Positions 11,061 to 18,529 of a stretch of 64,000 nucleotides of DNA are shown here, one piece after another. A program made the translations under genes and the position numbers. Each line of letters begins with the position of its first letter. The stretch's first letter is position 1. Source of the stretch: Astropecten irregularis (lineage: Eukaryota > Echinodermata > Asteroidea > Paxillosida > Astropectinidae); contig OZ020247.1 in assembly GCA_963971285.1 (NCBI GenBank), positions 13,040,614 through 13,104,613 on the forward strand. The letters are read 5' to 3'. Under the pieces are notes generated by a model that worked only from the letters and a program-made list of their open reading frames with translations, did no database searches and was not told where the DNA came from.

Positions 11061-11450
11061 GTCGTATGCATGTACACTACTCATATGCACTTGACAATGC
11101 ACTAAAGGTTATTTACCTTAAGTGTATACACAACACTCGCTTGAAAAAAACAGCCATTCAATGTCACACGTGGTTGTCCCCAGCGTAAACAGGGTTTTTG
11201 TTATTCAAATTTCATTCATGACTGAACGTAGTGTAAAACGCTTAGTCATCTGCTGACACAAAGGTTAAATTCCTAAAAGCGCTCGGTTTTGTTATTGAAA
11301 TATAACACATGACTGAACCTGTGTAAACCGTCACAATCACAGTCAAACACCCCTCAAAAAATAGACTCGTCCTTTGTGTCGTCATCGTTGTTATTGCACC
11401 ATTTCGAGTATAATATATATCAAATTAAAAAACCATTTTCAGTCGGGGCT
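11061..11450. other. Non-coding Polinton segment with an imperfect direct repeat
   Basis: No ORF of note. An imperfect ~46-bp direct repeat, 11195-11241 and 11286-11331, shares TTTTGTTATT and CATGACTGAAC...GTGTAAA. This stretch is less AT-rich than the coding part. It may be a former gene, a regulatory region or a replication element; nothing decides this. Confidence 0.45.
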
Positions 11451-11517
11451 GGGAGGATAGCCCAGTGGATAAGCTCGGCGGTTTGCAACCATGGGGTACC
11501 GGGTTCGACGCACGGTC
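11451..11517 (+). other. tRNA-like sequence (pol III A and B box-like), SINE remnant
   Basis: GATAGCCCAGTGGATAAG resembles an A box and GGTTCGACGC a B box, spaced as in tRNA-derived SINEs. No matching acceptor stem is seen downstream, so it is not called a tRNA gene. Its GGGGTACCGGGTTC core recurs inverted at 11770-11787. Confidence 0.5.
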
Positions 11518-11552
11518 TGTAAAATTGAAATTAACATAACAAAAAATATGAA

Positions 11553-11752
11553 TAAAAAATAGAAAAAGAAAAAATGTTTCTCGTTGAATATTTGATGTGG
11601 GTATTTAATAAGAAACATAAAAAACAATATCCTGACATAAAAAAACATGAAAAAAAAATAGAAAAAGAAAGAAAATGTTTCTCGTTGAATATTTGGGGTG
11701 ATATTTAATAAGAAACATAAAAAACAATATCCTGACATAAAAAAACATGAAA
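11553..11752. repeat. Tandem duplication of ~100 bp, two copies
   Basis: Copies 11553-11652 and 11653-11752 share AATGTTTCTCGTTGAATATT, AAGAAACATAAAAAACAATA and CCTGACATAAAAAAACATG. They sit between inverted copies of GGGGTACCGGGTTC. The T-rich frames on the minus strand are compositional. Confidence 0.8.
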
Positions 11753-11860
11753 AAAAAAACCTTTAAACTTTGAACCCGGTACCCCAAAAAAGGGGGTCAA
11801 TAGTGTTGTTGGCCCTCTTTGATGAGTTTAAGGCATAGACCCCGGCCCCTTTACACTCTT

Positions 11861-11867
11861 TATAAAA
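11861..11867 (+). promoter_or_regulatory. TATA-like box upstream of the TFIIB-like gene
   Basis: TATAAAA followed by a GC-rich CGCCCACGC, about 94 bp before the ATG at 11961. A second AT-rich core, TTTAAATATAA, directly abuts the ATG. Which one is used is not known. Confidence 0.4.
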
Positions 11868-11960
11868 ACGCCCACGCATTCTGAGTAAAGTATTGGGTGA
11901 AAAAAAAATGATTCAGTAAAAAAAAAAAAATAATAATTAATTAATTTTTTTTAAATATAA

Positions 11961-12392
11961 ATGGATGAGATAGGTATGTGCACTCACAACATCATGATTG
12001 ATGAAGACAAAGACGAGTATTATTGCAACAAGTGTGGATTAATTATAGGTTATAGTCTCATGGATTATTCTACGGAAAATATTAATGGAAAGTATAATCA
12101 GAGATTTTTCTATAAAAAAACAAAGGCTTCTATAGTAAAAAAAGTCTTTGATAAATTTAACATTCAATACCAAATGTGTGACCTTAAACTCGTCGAGTTT
12201 AAATTAAAACAAATATTAAAGGGAAAAATATCTAGGGGTCATCCACTCAGGTCGTTAATGGCTGTATGTTATCTAAAAAATGTTTCTAACGTAACCCAAG
12301 AAACAGTACAAAAGTTATTTCAAGTAGAATTAAAATATTTTAATCAAGCGTTAAAAAGATACAACGAAACTTTTAAAGAGGAGGAGCCGTAG
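11961..12392 (+). CDS. Minimal TFIIB-like transcription factor (zinc ribbon plus one cyclin-like repeat)
   Basis: 143 aa. The N-terminus has C7, H9, C22 and C25 in CTH...YYCNKCGLIIG, the zinc-ribbon pattern of TFIIB, including the GLIIG turn after the last cysteine. A basic linker follows, then a helical segment with RGHPLRSLMAVCYLKNVS and TQETVQKLFQVELKYFNQAL, which matches the core of a TFIIB cyclin repeat: Gly/Pro-small-residue-AxCxY, then a helix-turn-helix-like helix. Cellular TFIIB has two cyclin repeats and is over twice as long, so this is a reduced form. TFIIB recruits RNA polymerase to promoters, and TFIIB homologues are known in large DNA viruses. Here it could direct host or helper polymerase to the element's AT-rich promoters. 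The fold call is good; the role is inferred. It reads toward, and ends 78 bp from, the convergent membrane-protein gene. Confidence 0.75.
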   Translation: MDEIGMCTHNIMIDEDKDEYYCNKCGLIIGYSLMDYSTENINGKYNQRFFYKKTKASIVKKVFDKFNIQYQMCDLKLVEFKLKQILKGKISRGHPLRSLMAVCYLKNVSNVTQETVQKLFQVELKYFNQALKRYNETFKEEEP

Positions 12393-12470
12393 GGCTAACT
12401 CTCGCTTGACTTTCTTTATAACTCGGAGGTTTACTCTCCTCGTTTTTAAACGACTTTGTCAAACTTAAAC

Positions 12471-13142
12471 TTAATTTCCAAGTTTTTTCATAAGCTCTTT
12501 TTTTTCTTTGGCGAGTAAATCACTCGCCATCGCTTTAGCCTTTTCTTCAACTTGTCGTTCAAATTCAACTTTATTTAAATGTTTAGCTTCTTCTAACTTT
12601 GTAGAAGTTTTTAATCTTATTTTTTCTTTCAAGTCGTTAAATTTTTTAAGTTCTGACGTAATTAATATAAATTCTTCGTGAGAAATATCACCATCTTCGA
12701 TGGCCTTTGACACGTATTCATCTATCGTGTTTAACTTTGCATCTGCTAAAATTTTAATCTGATCGTGTTTTTTACTCTTTACCGCTAATTTTTTGCTTGC
12801 GTATTTAAGTACCGCGTAAAATCCAAAGGCACCTAGGCTAGTACCCTCTAAGACTAAGCCAATTGGGGCACTAATAACACCCATTAATGCGGGGATCCCT
12901 ATCGTGGCTGCAGTGACCCCCAGTACTTCAACCCCGTGCTCTACATATTGAATCGCAGAGATCCACCTTTTTAATTTTTTAAAAGAAACCTCGCGCGAGT
13001 TTCTTTCTTTACAGATTTGAGATTTAATATCTTCAATTTTTTGGAGTCGATAAATTTTAGTTTCGTCTTTAATATCATCACCACTGTTTAAGTTTAGATC
13101 AGGATATAAAGGTTTTATTTCATTTACATTTATGTTTGCCAT
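12471..13142 (-). CDS. Conserved Polinton membrane protein with hydrophobic hairpin
   Basis: 223 aa. Residues 60-118 hold two long apolar stretches, Gly/Ala-rich around TAATIGIPALMGVISAPIGL, predicted as a membrane hairpin. The flanks are charged helices; the C-terminal third (KLEEAKHLNKVEFERQVEEK) is likely a coiled coil. A conserved-looking KKHDQIKILADAKLNTIDEY and DGDISHEEF follow the hairpin. This pattern is familiar from metazoan Polintons; its function is not known, but a virion or entry-related membrane role is plausible. The start is supported by the promoter-like CTTATATATTAAAAAT directly before ATG. It lies 21 bp downstream of the next minus-strand gene's stop. Confidence 0.8.
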   Translation of the reverse strand: MANINVNEIKPLYPDLNLNSGDDIKDETKIYRLQKIEDIKSQICKERNSREVSFKKLKRWISAIQYVEHGVEVLGVTAATIGIPALMGVISAPIGLVLEGTSLGAFGFYAVLKYASKKLAVKSKKHDQIKILADAKLNTIDEYVSKAIEDGDISHEEFILITSELKKFNDLKEKIRLKTSTKLEEAKHLNKVEFERQVEEKAKAMASDLLAKEKKELMKKLGN

Positions 13143-13163
13143 ATTTTTAATATATAAGCGTTT

Positions 13164-14354
13164 TTAAATTATTTCACATTCGATTAAAATCCCCGCGCCT
13201 TTGTTATTGATGATTTTTCCTTCCTCGTTTTTAATTGAAAAGGCAAGTTTATTAATTTTACCGTTTTTTAATGTTTTTCCAACGTGAGTTTGGTTTGTTT
13301 GGCTTGTGTGATAAAATGATAACATATTTGAAGGAAACCCGTTGTAAAAATTATCACTCGTGTTTAACTGCTCGCAATGAATAAACGTAATGTTAAATGG
13401 GTTAATATCGTAATCACCCTTATAAATGACATTTGGGATTAACCTTCCTTTGGGTAAATTGAGTAAATTAGAAACTTCTCGATTTAAACGTAGATTAAGG
13501 TTTATATCAGTGACCCTTAAGGTCACCGTTTTACTTTCTCTATAGACTTTAAAGCTCACACCCGGTATCGCGTTTATCAATGACTCGAACCAATCGATAC
13601 CATAAAATCCAGGTAAAATAATGATGCTTCCTGATTTGCCCTCAGGCAAAGCCGTAACCTCACTCACCGGATGTAGTGCATTTACGATTGGCTCTTTATG
13701 TCCTAAAACAACGAGGCTGTTTTTAATTTGTGGTAAACGCATATTTTCTGTTTTTTCTTGATTGTCATTGTTGTATCCATATCGAAGTAAATTTGTGGCT
13801 AATACTTGGCCTTCTATGATATAGTCTATTCTTTTATTTAATAAATGTATTACATAGTTAACATAATTTTGTAATTCATCATCAAGTCTATCCCTGGCTA
13901 ATTCTAGGGTTTGTTTTCGTTGTCTGAGGACCTGTATTTCTTCTTGTATTTTTATTTCCACTTCGTTAAGAATTTCAGTATCATATCCGTCAAACATCTG
14001 TGTAATAATGCGTGCTATGACTTCTTTTCTACTTTGTTGAATTTCTTCAGTTGTCATCGATAAACGAAATTGATTCATTATCTCAGGGGTCAGTTCTAAT
14101 GGCTTTGTCTGTAGTTGTGAGCTTTTATCAGTTTGTCTATTGTCTCTAGACCTACCGTTAGTATAAGCGGGTTGCCCATCTATCTCCTTTTTCCAAGTAA
14201 TCTCACTGGATTTAGTTATGTTAAAATAGCCTACCGTAAACACGAGATTTTTAACGCGAATTTGTTTTGAGCCATCTAAATTATCAATCACCTCTTGCAA
14301 TTTAAACGTTTGTTCGTTTTTTGTCAAATAAAATGTGTGTTGTATTCCGCTCAT
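13164..14354 (-). CDS. Putative minor capsid (penton-like) protein
   Basis: 396 aa. The N-terminal 60 residues form a beta-rich start (HTFYLTKNEQTFKLQEVIDN). Residues ~85-190 are helical, with a coiled-coil-like stretch around IQEEIQVLRQRKQTLELARD. The C-terminal ~180 residues are beta-rich and end with FNITFIHCEQLNTSDN...NGFPSNMLSFYH...INKLAFSIKNEEGKIINNKG. That strand order recurs in the minor capsid/penton-type proteins of metazoan Polintons and adintoviruses, where a single jelly roll occupies capsid vertices. The assignment is by recognised pattern, not by structure. It is transcribed away from the 14394 gene, with only 39 bp shared between the two start codons. Confidence 0.65.
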   Translation of the reverse strand: MSGIQHTFYLTKNEQTFKLQEVIDNLDGSKQIRVKNLVFTVGYFNITKSSEITWKKEIDGQPAYTNGRSRDNRQTDKSSQLQTKPLELTPEIMNQFRLSMTTEEIQQSRKEVIARIITQMFDGYDTEILNEVEIKIQEEIQVLRQRKQTLELARDRLDDELQNYVNYVIHLLNKRIDYIIEGQVLATNLLRYGYNNDNQEKTENMRLPQIKNSLVVLGHKEPIVNALHPVSEVTALPEGKSGSIIILPGFYGIDWFESLINAIPGVSFKVYRESKTVTLRVTDINLNLRLNREVSNLLNLPKGRLIPNVIYKGDYDINPFNITFIHCEQLNTSDNFYNGFPSNMLSFYHTSQTNQTHVGKTLKNGKINKLAFSIKNEEGKIINNKGAGILIECEII

Positions 14355-14393
14355 TCTTACTCTACTTTTATTATAAAAAGACTTATATTATAA
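14355..14393. promoter_or_regulatory. Divergent promoter between the penton-like and MGNS proteins
   Basis: The 39-bp gap carries TATATTATAA abutting the plus-strand ATG and TTTTTATAATAAAAG about 10 bp before the minus-strand ATG. Each gene therefore has its own AT-rich core. Confidence 0.5.
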
Positions 14394-15653
14394 ATGGGAA
14401 ACTCTTTAGGCGCTTTAGCTATTATCGTCAATAAAAATCATACTTTTTTTGTACAATTTAAAGATATGTCAACCGCGTATAAATTACCACGCGTTAAAAC
14501 GGACAAAGCAATCGAACGATGGCAAACTAACCCTTTGTCCTTTTATCAAAACCAATTCAACTTTGCGATTTATTGTGCCACGACCGCGTGTGGAGTAGGT
14601 CTTGACCTCCTCCACAATAAAAACCAATATATTTCATCGCTGTTTCATTTTCACGTGTATTATACTATACGAAAAATATTTTATAATTTGGTAGCACCTA
14701 TACCTGGTGATGATGTATTTAACGCGTTAAATAACCGTTATGATACGAGAGCTTTTACGGACACGTGCCGCGTATTTGGCATCGATCGAAGCAAGTCTTT
14801 TAAACAAACGAGAGATACGACCTCAAATGGCTTGGGTACTGCTTTTTACTACAATTCGGGGTCGGTTCCAGTGCCGGGGAAAAACTATGACCCCCACGAC
14901 TTGGGTGTAAACTACGGTACGTATGCAGGCTCAACTTTTATGGGATTTGGTTTAATGGATCCACCAAAAGGATCGGGTCACGCGAGTACCTATACGGTCA
15001 CTTACCTTGAACAATCCAATAATGTTTTAGGTGCTTGGACAGACTTTATTTCAAAGACGAGTTCTTTTACCGATGTTGGAATTACAAAAATTAACGAATC
15101 GATTAGGGCTTACGTGTACGCGCTTTTAGGTGCACAAGCACAAACAAAAACCAGTGCATTAACCCAGGGAACCGGTTTAGATGCACAGCATCAGTTTGTT
15201 ACCATCGTAGAAAGTCTTATTAATAGCGAACCAGATTTAGAGCAGAGTATCAATCAATTTCAAGATTCACTGCAGTATGCTAAAACTCCACTCAACTTTG
15301 TCGTAAGACCCGGGCTATACCTCATTCCATCAGATATGGATTTAAGGGTAGGCATACACGATGGTTACAATAATAACTTGCAAATTGCACCTTTAACCGC
15401 TAAACCGGGATTTCAACCAACCTTAAACGCTCCGATACAAGTTGATGACTTTGATCCTCAGCCAACCCTTGAACCCAAACCCACTCAAGAACCAACAGAA
15501 GAACCTACACCACGTTTATCACCTATACCTAAAACCTCAGAGTCAAATCCTAAAGCATCTTTAGACATTCATCAAGATGAAAAATTATCTTTAACGATAG
15601 GAACAGTTGCAATCATTGTGATAGGAGTTTTAGTATACAAAATTTTGACTTAG
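14394..15653 (+). CDS. Conserved Polinton protein with potential N-myristoylation and C-terminal membrane anchor
   Basis: 419 aa starting MGNSLG, a fit to the N-myristoylation pattern (Gly2, Ser5-like). The body (~1-340) includes YDTRAFTDTCRVFGI, VNYGTYAGSTFMGFGLMD, ESIRAYVYALLGAQAQTKTS and FVVRPGLYLIPSDMDLRVG. These blocks are familiar from a widespread Polinton family of unknown function. A Pro/Glu/Thr-rich linker (~355-385) leads to a single C-terminal membrane segment (IGTVAIIVIGVLVYKIL). A lipidated, membrane-anchored virion or assembly protein would fit. It is the only plus-strand gene in the central block. It ends in a strong stem-loop and converges on the 450-aa protein gene. Confidence 0.75.
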   Translation: MGNSLGALAIIVNKNHTFFVQFKDMSTAYKLPRVKTDKAIERWQTNPLSFYQNQFNFAIYCATTACGVGLDLLHNKNQYISSLFHFHVYYTIRKIFYNLVAPIPGDDVFNALNNRYDTRAFTDTCRVFGIDRSKSFKQTRDTTSNGLGTAFYYNSGSVPVPGKNYDPHDLGVNYGTYAGSTFMGFGLMDPPKGSGHASTYTVTYLEQSNNVLGAWTDFISKTSSFTDVGITKINESIRAYVYALLGAQAQTKTSALTQGTGLDAQHQFVTIVESLINSEPDLEQSINQFQDSLQYAKTPLNFVVRPGLYLIPSDMDLRVGIHDGYNNNLQIAPLTAKPGFQPTLNAPIQVDDFDPQPTLEPKPTQEPTEEPTPRLSPIPKTSESNPKASLDIHQDEKLSLTIGTVAIIVIGVLVYKILT

Positions 15654-15684
15654 AAAAATATAAATATTTAAACCAAAAAAAATA

Positions 15685-15719
15685 CCCCAAGCTCAAAAGA
15701 GCTTGGGGGTTATTTTTTT
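15685..15719 (+). terminator. Stem-loop with T run between convergent genes
   Basis: Perfect 10-bp stem CCCCAAGCTC / GAGCTTGGGG with an AAAA loop, followed closely by eight T's. It lies 32 bp past the stop at 15653 and 24 bp before the end of the convergent gene. Confidence 0.7.
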
Positions 15720-15742
15720 TAATTATTTGTTAAAAAACAAAA

Positions 15743-17095
15743 CTACCAATTATTTTTAATATAAGCAATAATTAAAGCACCTGCACCTATAAATAAAGCC
15801 CACACGTGTTCTGCTAGCCAGCCAACTGATTTACTTAAAACATTTAGTAACCAACTTATGACGCTACCAATGACCCCCGGCAGCGCACCTAATGCGGCTA
15901 ACCCTAATTTTTTCAAAGCGTTTGCTAAGTTTTCCAAGTGCTTGTGTACCCACTCTTTGATGCCACCTCCTGATGGTGGCTCAGGTTTAGGCGCGGGTGG
16001 TTCTGGGGTTGGGATACCTACACCTCTAACGGCTGCTACCACCGAGCTTACCAGTGTGCTGATGGCCATAGAAATTGCTGCTAAAATACTCGCGATCGTG
16101 ACACCTTGCTCTTTAAATAAAAACTTAATTTTTTCTCTAAGCGTTACATCACTGTCTAACATTATATTGATTGTTTCTTTAACGCGATTGATTTGAGATT
16201 TTATTTTATCTGATTCTCTAATGATATTATTAGACCTTTCTCGTATTTCAATGTTTATATTTTCTAACTCTTCTGTGAGTGATCTTATTTGTTCTTCATC
16301 TTCTGCTTTTTTTGCTTCGTTTAATTCTTTTTTAACTCTTTCTTTTGTCTCATTTAACTCAGTTAGCTTTGTTTGTTCCAATAATAAATTTGCTTTAAGC
16401 GATTGTAATGTTTTGTCTAAACCGCGTAGCTCTCTGATATTAAATTCACTTTGTTCATCAATGTTGGTTTCTTGTTCAAGTTCTTCTATAACATTACTCG
16501 TTTGATCAGCTGCTTGTGGTAAATCTTGTAAGGGTATGTTTTCACTTTGAATATCAGTTAAAGATGTACTTGCTTGTTGAAGCGCTGTGCTTGCTTCTTT
16601 ACTGCGTTTTGATGTGTTAAAATCAACAATTCCTAAATCGTCTCGCATAAAAAGAGATCTATGTTCAATTCCTTTACCTTTTGTTCTAGAATATATTGTA
16701 TTCACAGAAGCAATTTTTTTATGATCATTTTCCAACGTTAATTTTATTTTAATTTCATCTTTTTTGTAATATGTTCCATCCTTTTCAAATCTAAAGTTTT
16801 CGCTTTGAATTAAATCGGAAGTTTGATAACCTTCACTTCTTATGCTAGCATAAAAATTTTCAATGTACTGTTTTTGAAGTTGAAACGAGAGATAAACATT
16901 TTCACCATTACGAAGAGCTCTTAATTCCTCTTGTTGTTCTTGTGTATCACCACCTCGTAAATTATTTAATCGAGCTTGATTTTCTTCAGAATCGAGTTCG
17001 GTATTATCATAAGCGGGGTTGTTAAATTGTTGATCGTCTCTATCTTCTGTTTCATTTAACAGGGGATCATTTTCTTGATAATCAAAATCATCCAT
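15743..17095 (-). CDS. Conserved Polinton virion-associated protein: coiled coil plus membrane-active C-terminus
   Basis: 450 aa. Acidic disordered start; a coiled coil at ~220-305 (LLLEQTKLTELNETKERVKK onward); a hydrophobic segment at ~330-358 (TIASILAAISMAISTLVSSV); a Pro-rich linker (GIPTPEPPAPKPEPPSGGG, from residue 360); and a C-terminal 70 residues with amphipathic and apolar helices (LGALPGVIGSVISWLLNVL, GWLAEHVWALFIGAGALIIA). This architecture and the C-terminal block recur in metazoan Polintons. The amphipathic region suggests a membrane-disrupting role such as adenovirus pVI plays, but that is only an analogy. The start is preceded by TGTATATAATAAATAATT. It heads a run of closely spaced minus-strand genes. 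Confidence 0.75.
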   Translation of the reverse strand: MDDFDYQENDPLLNETEDRDDQQFNNPAYDNTELDSEENQARLNNLRGGDTQEQQEELRALRNGENVYLSFQLQKQYIENFYASIRSEGYQTSDLIQSENFRFEKDGTYYKKDEIKIKLTLENDHKKIASVNTIYSRTKGKGIEHRSLFMRDDLGIVDFNTSKRSKEASTALQQASTSLTDIQSENIPLQDLPQAADQTSNVIEELEQETNIDEQSEFNIRELRGLDKTLQSLKANLLLEQTKLTELNETKERVKKELNEAKKAEDEEQIRSLTEELENINIEIRERSNNIIRESDKIKSQINRVKETINIMLDSDVTLREKIKFLFKEQGVTIASILAAISMAISTLVSSVVAAVRGVGIPTPEPPAPKPEPPSGGGIKEWVHKHLENLANALKKLGLAALGALPGVIGSVISWLLNVLSKSVGWLAEHVWALFIGAGALIIAYIKNNW

Positions 17096-17121
17096 CTTTA
17101 ATTATTTATTATATACACATT

Positions 17122-17376
17122 TTAAACTGTAGGTTTATTTATAATACTACCCGGTAAGATTCCCTGTGTGACCAGCCACTGTTGCGTTGCTAAAGAACCT
17201 CCGACTAATGCGGTTAGTTTAGCCGCATCTTCTACGCTAAGCCTATCTAAATCAGGCGATTTAATTTTGAGTAATTTTTTACTTACCATCGAGTATCCCA
17301 TGGTTAAAAGGCTTAACACTGCACCATGATAAACTGTGTTTGCTATTCCGTTTATATCAATATTTGTATTTGCCAT
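17122..17376 (-). CDS. Small conserved Polinton membrane protein (84 aa)
   Basis: Starts MANTNIDINGIANTVYHGAV. An apolar segment (AVLSLLTMGYSMVS) at ~19-32 is followed by a basic stretch, and a second weaker one (LTALVGGSLATQQWLVTQGI) near 54-73. The ending QGILPGSI is a recurring block of small Polinton proteins. A minor capsid or membrane role is possible; the function is unknown. The start codon is preceded by CCTATATAGTAAGA, a variant of the shared core. Lies 26 bp upstream of the 450-aa gene. Confidence 0.7.
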   Translation of the reverse strand: MANTNIDINGIANTVYHGAVLSLLTMGYSMVSKKLLKIKSPDLDRLSVEDAAKLTALVGGSLATQQWLVTQGILPGSIINKPTV

Positions 17377-17405
17377 TCTTACTATATAGGTTTTTAAAAT
17401 TTAAA

Positions 17406-17516
17406 TTAGTTCCCCTTTTTTAAAGATTGATAAAAGGGAAAGCCAATGGTGACTGCTGCTATTAAAACGCAAATATAAACTGCGGCGGCAATATCATTTA
17501 CGGTTGTTTCATCCAT
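17406..17516 (-). CDS. 36-aa single-pass membrane miniprotein
   Basis: A 36-codon frame, MDETTVNDIAAAVYICVLIA... ending YQSLKKGN. It has an acidic N-terminus, one membrane-spanning segment (AAAVYICVLIAAVTIGFPF) and a basic C-terminus. It fits exactly into the otherwise empty 165 bp between the 84-aa and 135-aa genes. It is preceded by TTTATATATTAAAA directly before ATG, the best form of the shared promoter core. Small membrane proteins of this size occur among viral virion components. It is too short to name. Confidence 0.65.
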   Translation of the reverse strand: MDETTVNDIAAAVYICVLIAAVTIGFPFYQSLKKGN

Positions 17517-17541
17517 TTTTAATATATAAACATTTAAAAAA

Positions 17542-17949
17542 TCAATCCATTAAAAGTTCTTCGGGTTGACTCTGTGGTAGACTTGGTTTTGTTATTTGAA
17601 TAGGTTTAGAGTTTTCTGGTGATTTGTTTGATGATTTATACAATAAAAAACCTATACCGCCTACTAAAATTAAACCGCCAACATAAAGTAATCTCGAATC
17701 AGGGGTATTTTGAATAATCTCCGACTCTGTCTCTTCTGTTTTCATTTTAGCTAATTGCTCTTTCATTTTTTTATTATGTTCTGCCAGGCGTTTACCTTGT
17801 TCAACGCGTTTAGCGTTTTTAGGTTTTACGGTTTGTTTTTTAGTTACTTGGGTCACTGGGGTTGTTGGTATCGGTGTTGGTGCTGCTGGTGCTGTTGTTG
17901 GGGGTGCTGTTGGTAAAGCTTGCTCCTTCTCCTGATGCATAGTTGTCAT
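17542..17949 (-). CDS. Small Polinton membrane protein, Pro/Thr-rich N-terminus
   Basis: 135 aa. Residues ~10-35 are Pro/Ala/Thr-rich (LPTAPPTTAPAAPTPIPTTP). A strongly basic helix follows with KRVEQGKRLAEHNKKMKEQL, a block seen in small Polinton proteins, then one membrane span (LLYVGGLILVGGIGFLLYK) at ~89-107 and a polar tail. Probably a virion or assembly membrane protein; function unknown. Its first 110 bp overlap the end of the upstream minus-strand gene in another frame. The ATG is preceded by CTTATATAATAAATAATTC, supporting this start in spite of the overlap. Confidence 0.75.
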   Translation of the reverse strand: MTTMHQEKEQALPTAPPTTAPAAPTPIPTTPVTQVTKKQTVKPKNAKRVEQGKRLAEHNKKMKEQLAKMKTEETESEIIQNTPDSRLLYVGGLILVGGIGFLLYKSSNKSPENSKPIQITKPSLPQSQPEELLMD

Positions 17950-18457
17950 TTGAATTATTTATTATATAAGTATTTTTATTTGTTGTGGATTTGTTAAAGT
18001 TTAAATGTTTTGTGGTAATAAGTGTTGCTATCAAAGGTGATAGATAGACACCATATTTGTAACAAACCTCGCTAAGTGCATAAGCTAAGCTATTACTAAT
18101 GATAGGATCGTTATTTAAATCATTGGTTAAATTTTCCTCAGAATTTAAGCTAATTCTAATTCCTAAAATATCAGCCGGAGTTGCTAAACCTATAGCTCGT
18201 GCATACAAACTCAAAATTGAGTTACCCACTGTAGCTACCACTTCTTTACCGAATTTAACTTGATACCGGTTAAATAATTTTTCTTGATCTGCAGGTGTTA
18301 GTGCTTCTATGTCTTTGATGGTGTATTCTTTGCCAAAATATTTTTTTGAATCACCTGCTGCAACTATTCCACAAAGTCGATCTTTATAACTACTGTCGTT
18401 TGTTGGTGTTGAAGGTGTATTTACATCGCTATTTATAATTGTTGTCAAGTCGTTCAT
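17840..18457 (-). CDS. Conserved Polinton protein (205 aa), function unknown
   Basis: The open frame extends up to 18568, but the start at 18457 (MNDLTTIINSD) is preferred because GCTATATAGTAAA directly precedes it and the upstream 37 codons run into a tandem repeat. Residues ~20-150 are mostly helical with PADQEKLFNRYQVKFGKEVV, LAYALSEVCYKYGVYLSPLI and ATLITTKHLNF, a pattern I recognise from metazoan Polintons. The last ~50 residues are Asn/Ser/Thr-rich and disordered, and that part overlaps the 135-aa gene by 110 bp. No enzymatic motif is seen. A structural or assembly role is a guess based on its place between capsid and membrane-protein genes. Confidence 0.75.
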   Translation of the reverse strand: MNDLTTIINSDVNTPSTPTNDSSYKDRLCGIVAAGDSKKYFGKEYTIKDIEALTPADQEKLFNRYQVKFGKEVVATVGNSILSLYARAIGLATPADILGIRISLNSEENLTNDLNNDPIISNSLAYALSEVCYKYGVYLSPLIATLITTKHLNFNKSTTNKNTYIINNSNDNYASGEGASFTNSTPNNSTSSTNTDTNNPSDPSN

Positions 18458-18529
18458 TTTACTATATAGCAACTTATAAATTTTGTTAAAGCAAAATAAA
18501 TTATAACATAAGTAGCTTAAGTTTAAAGT

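Noticed and set aside
11451..11517. A genuine tRNA gene
   Set aside because: A- and B-box-like words are present, but the acceptor stem is unpaired and the anticodon arm is irregular, so it is kept as a tRNA-like SINE remnant.
11439..11787. Phe-rich frames on the minus strand of the Polinton gap
   Set aside because: Generated by the A/T-rich 100-bp tandem duplication; they repeat the same peptide and have no Polinton counterpart.
15858..16505. Plus-strand frames opposite the 450-aa Polinton protein
   Set aside because: Shadows of the coiled-coil and Pro-rich coding sequence on the minus strand; no promoter core.
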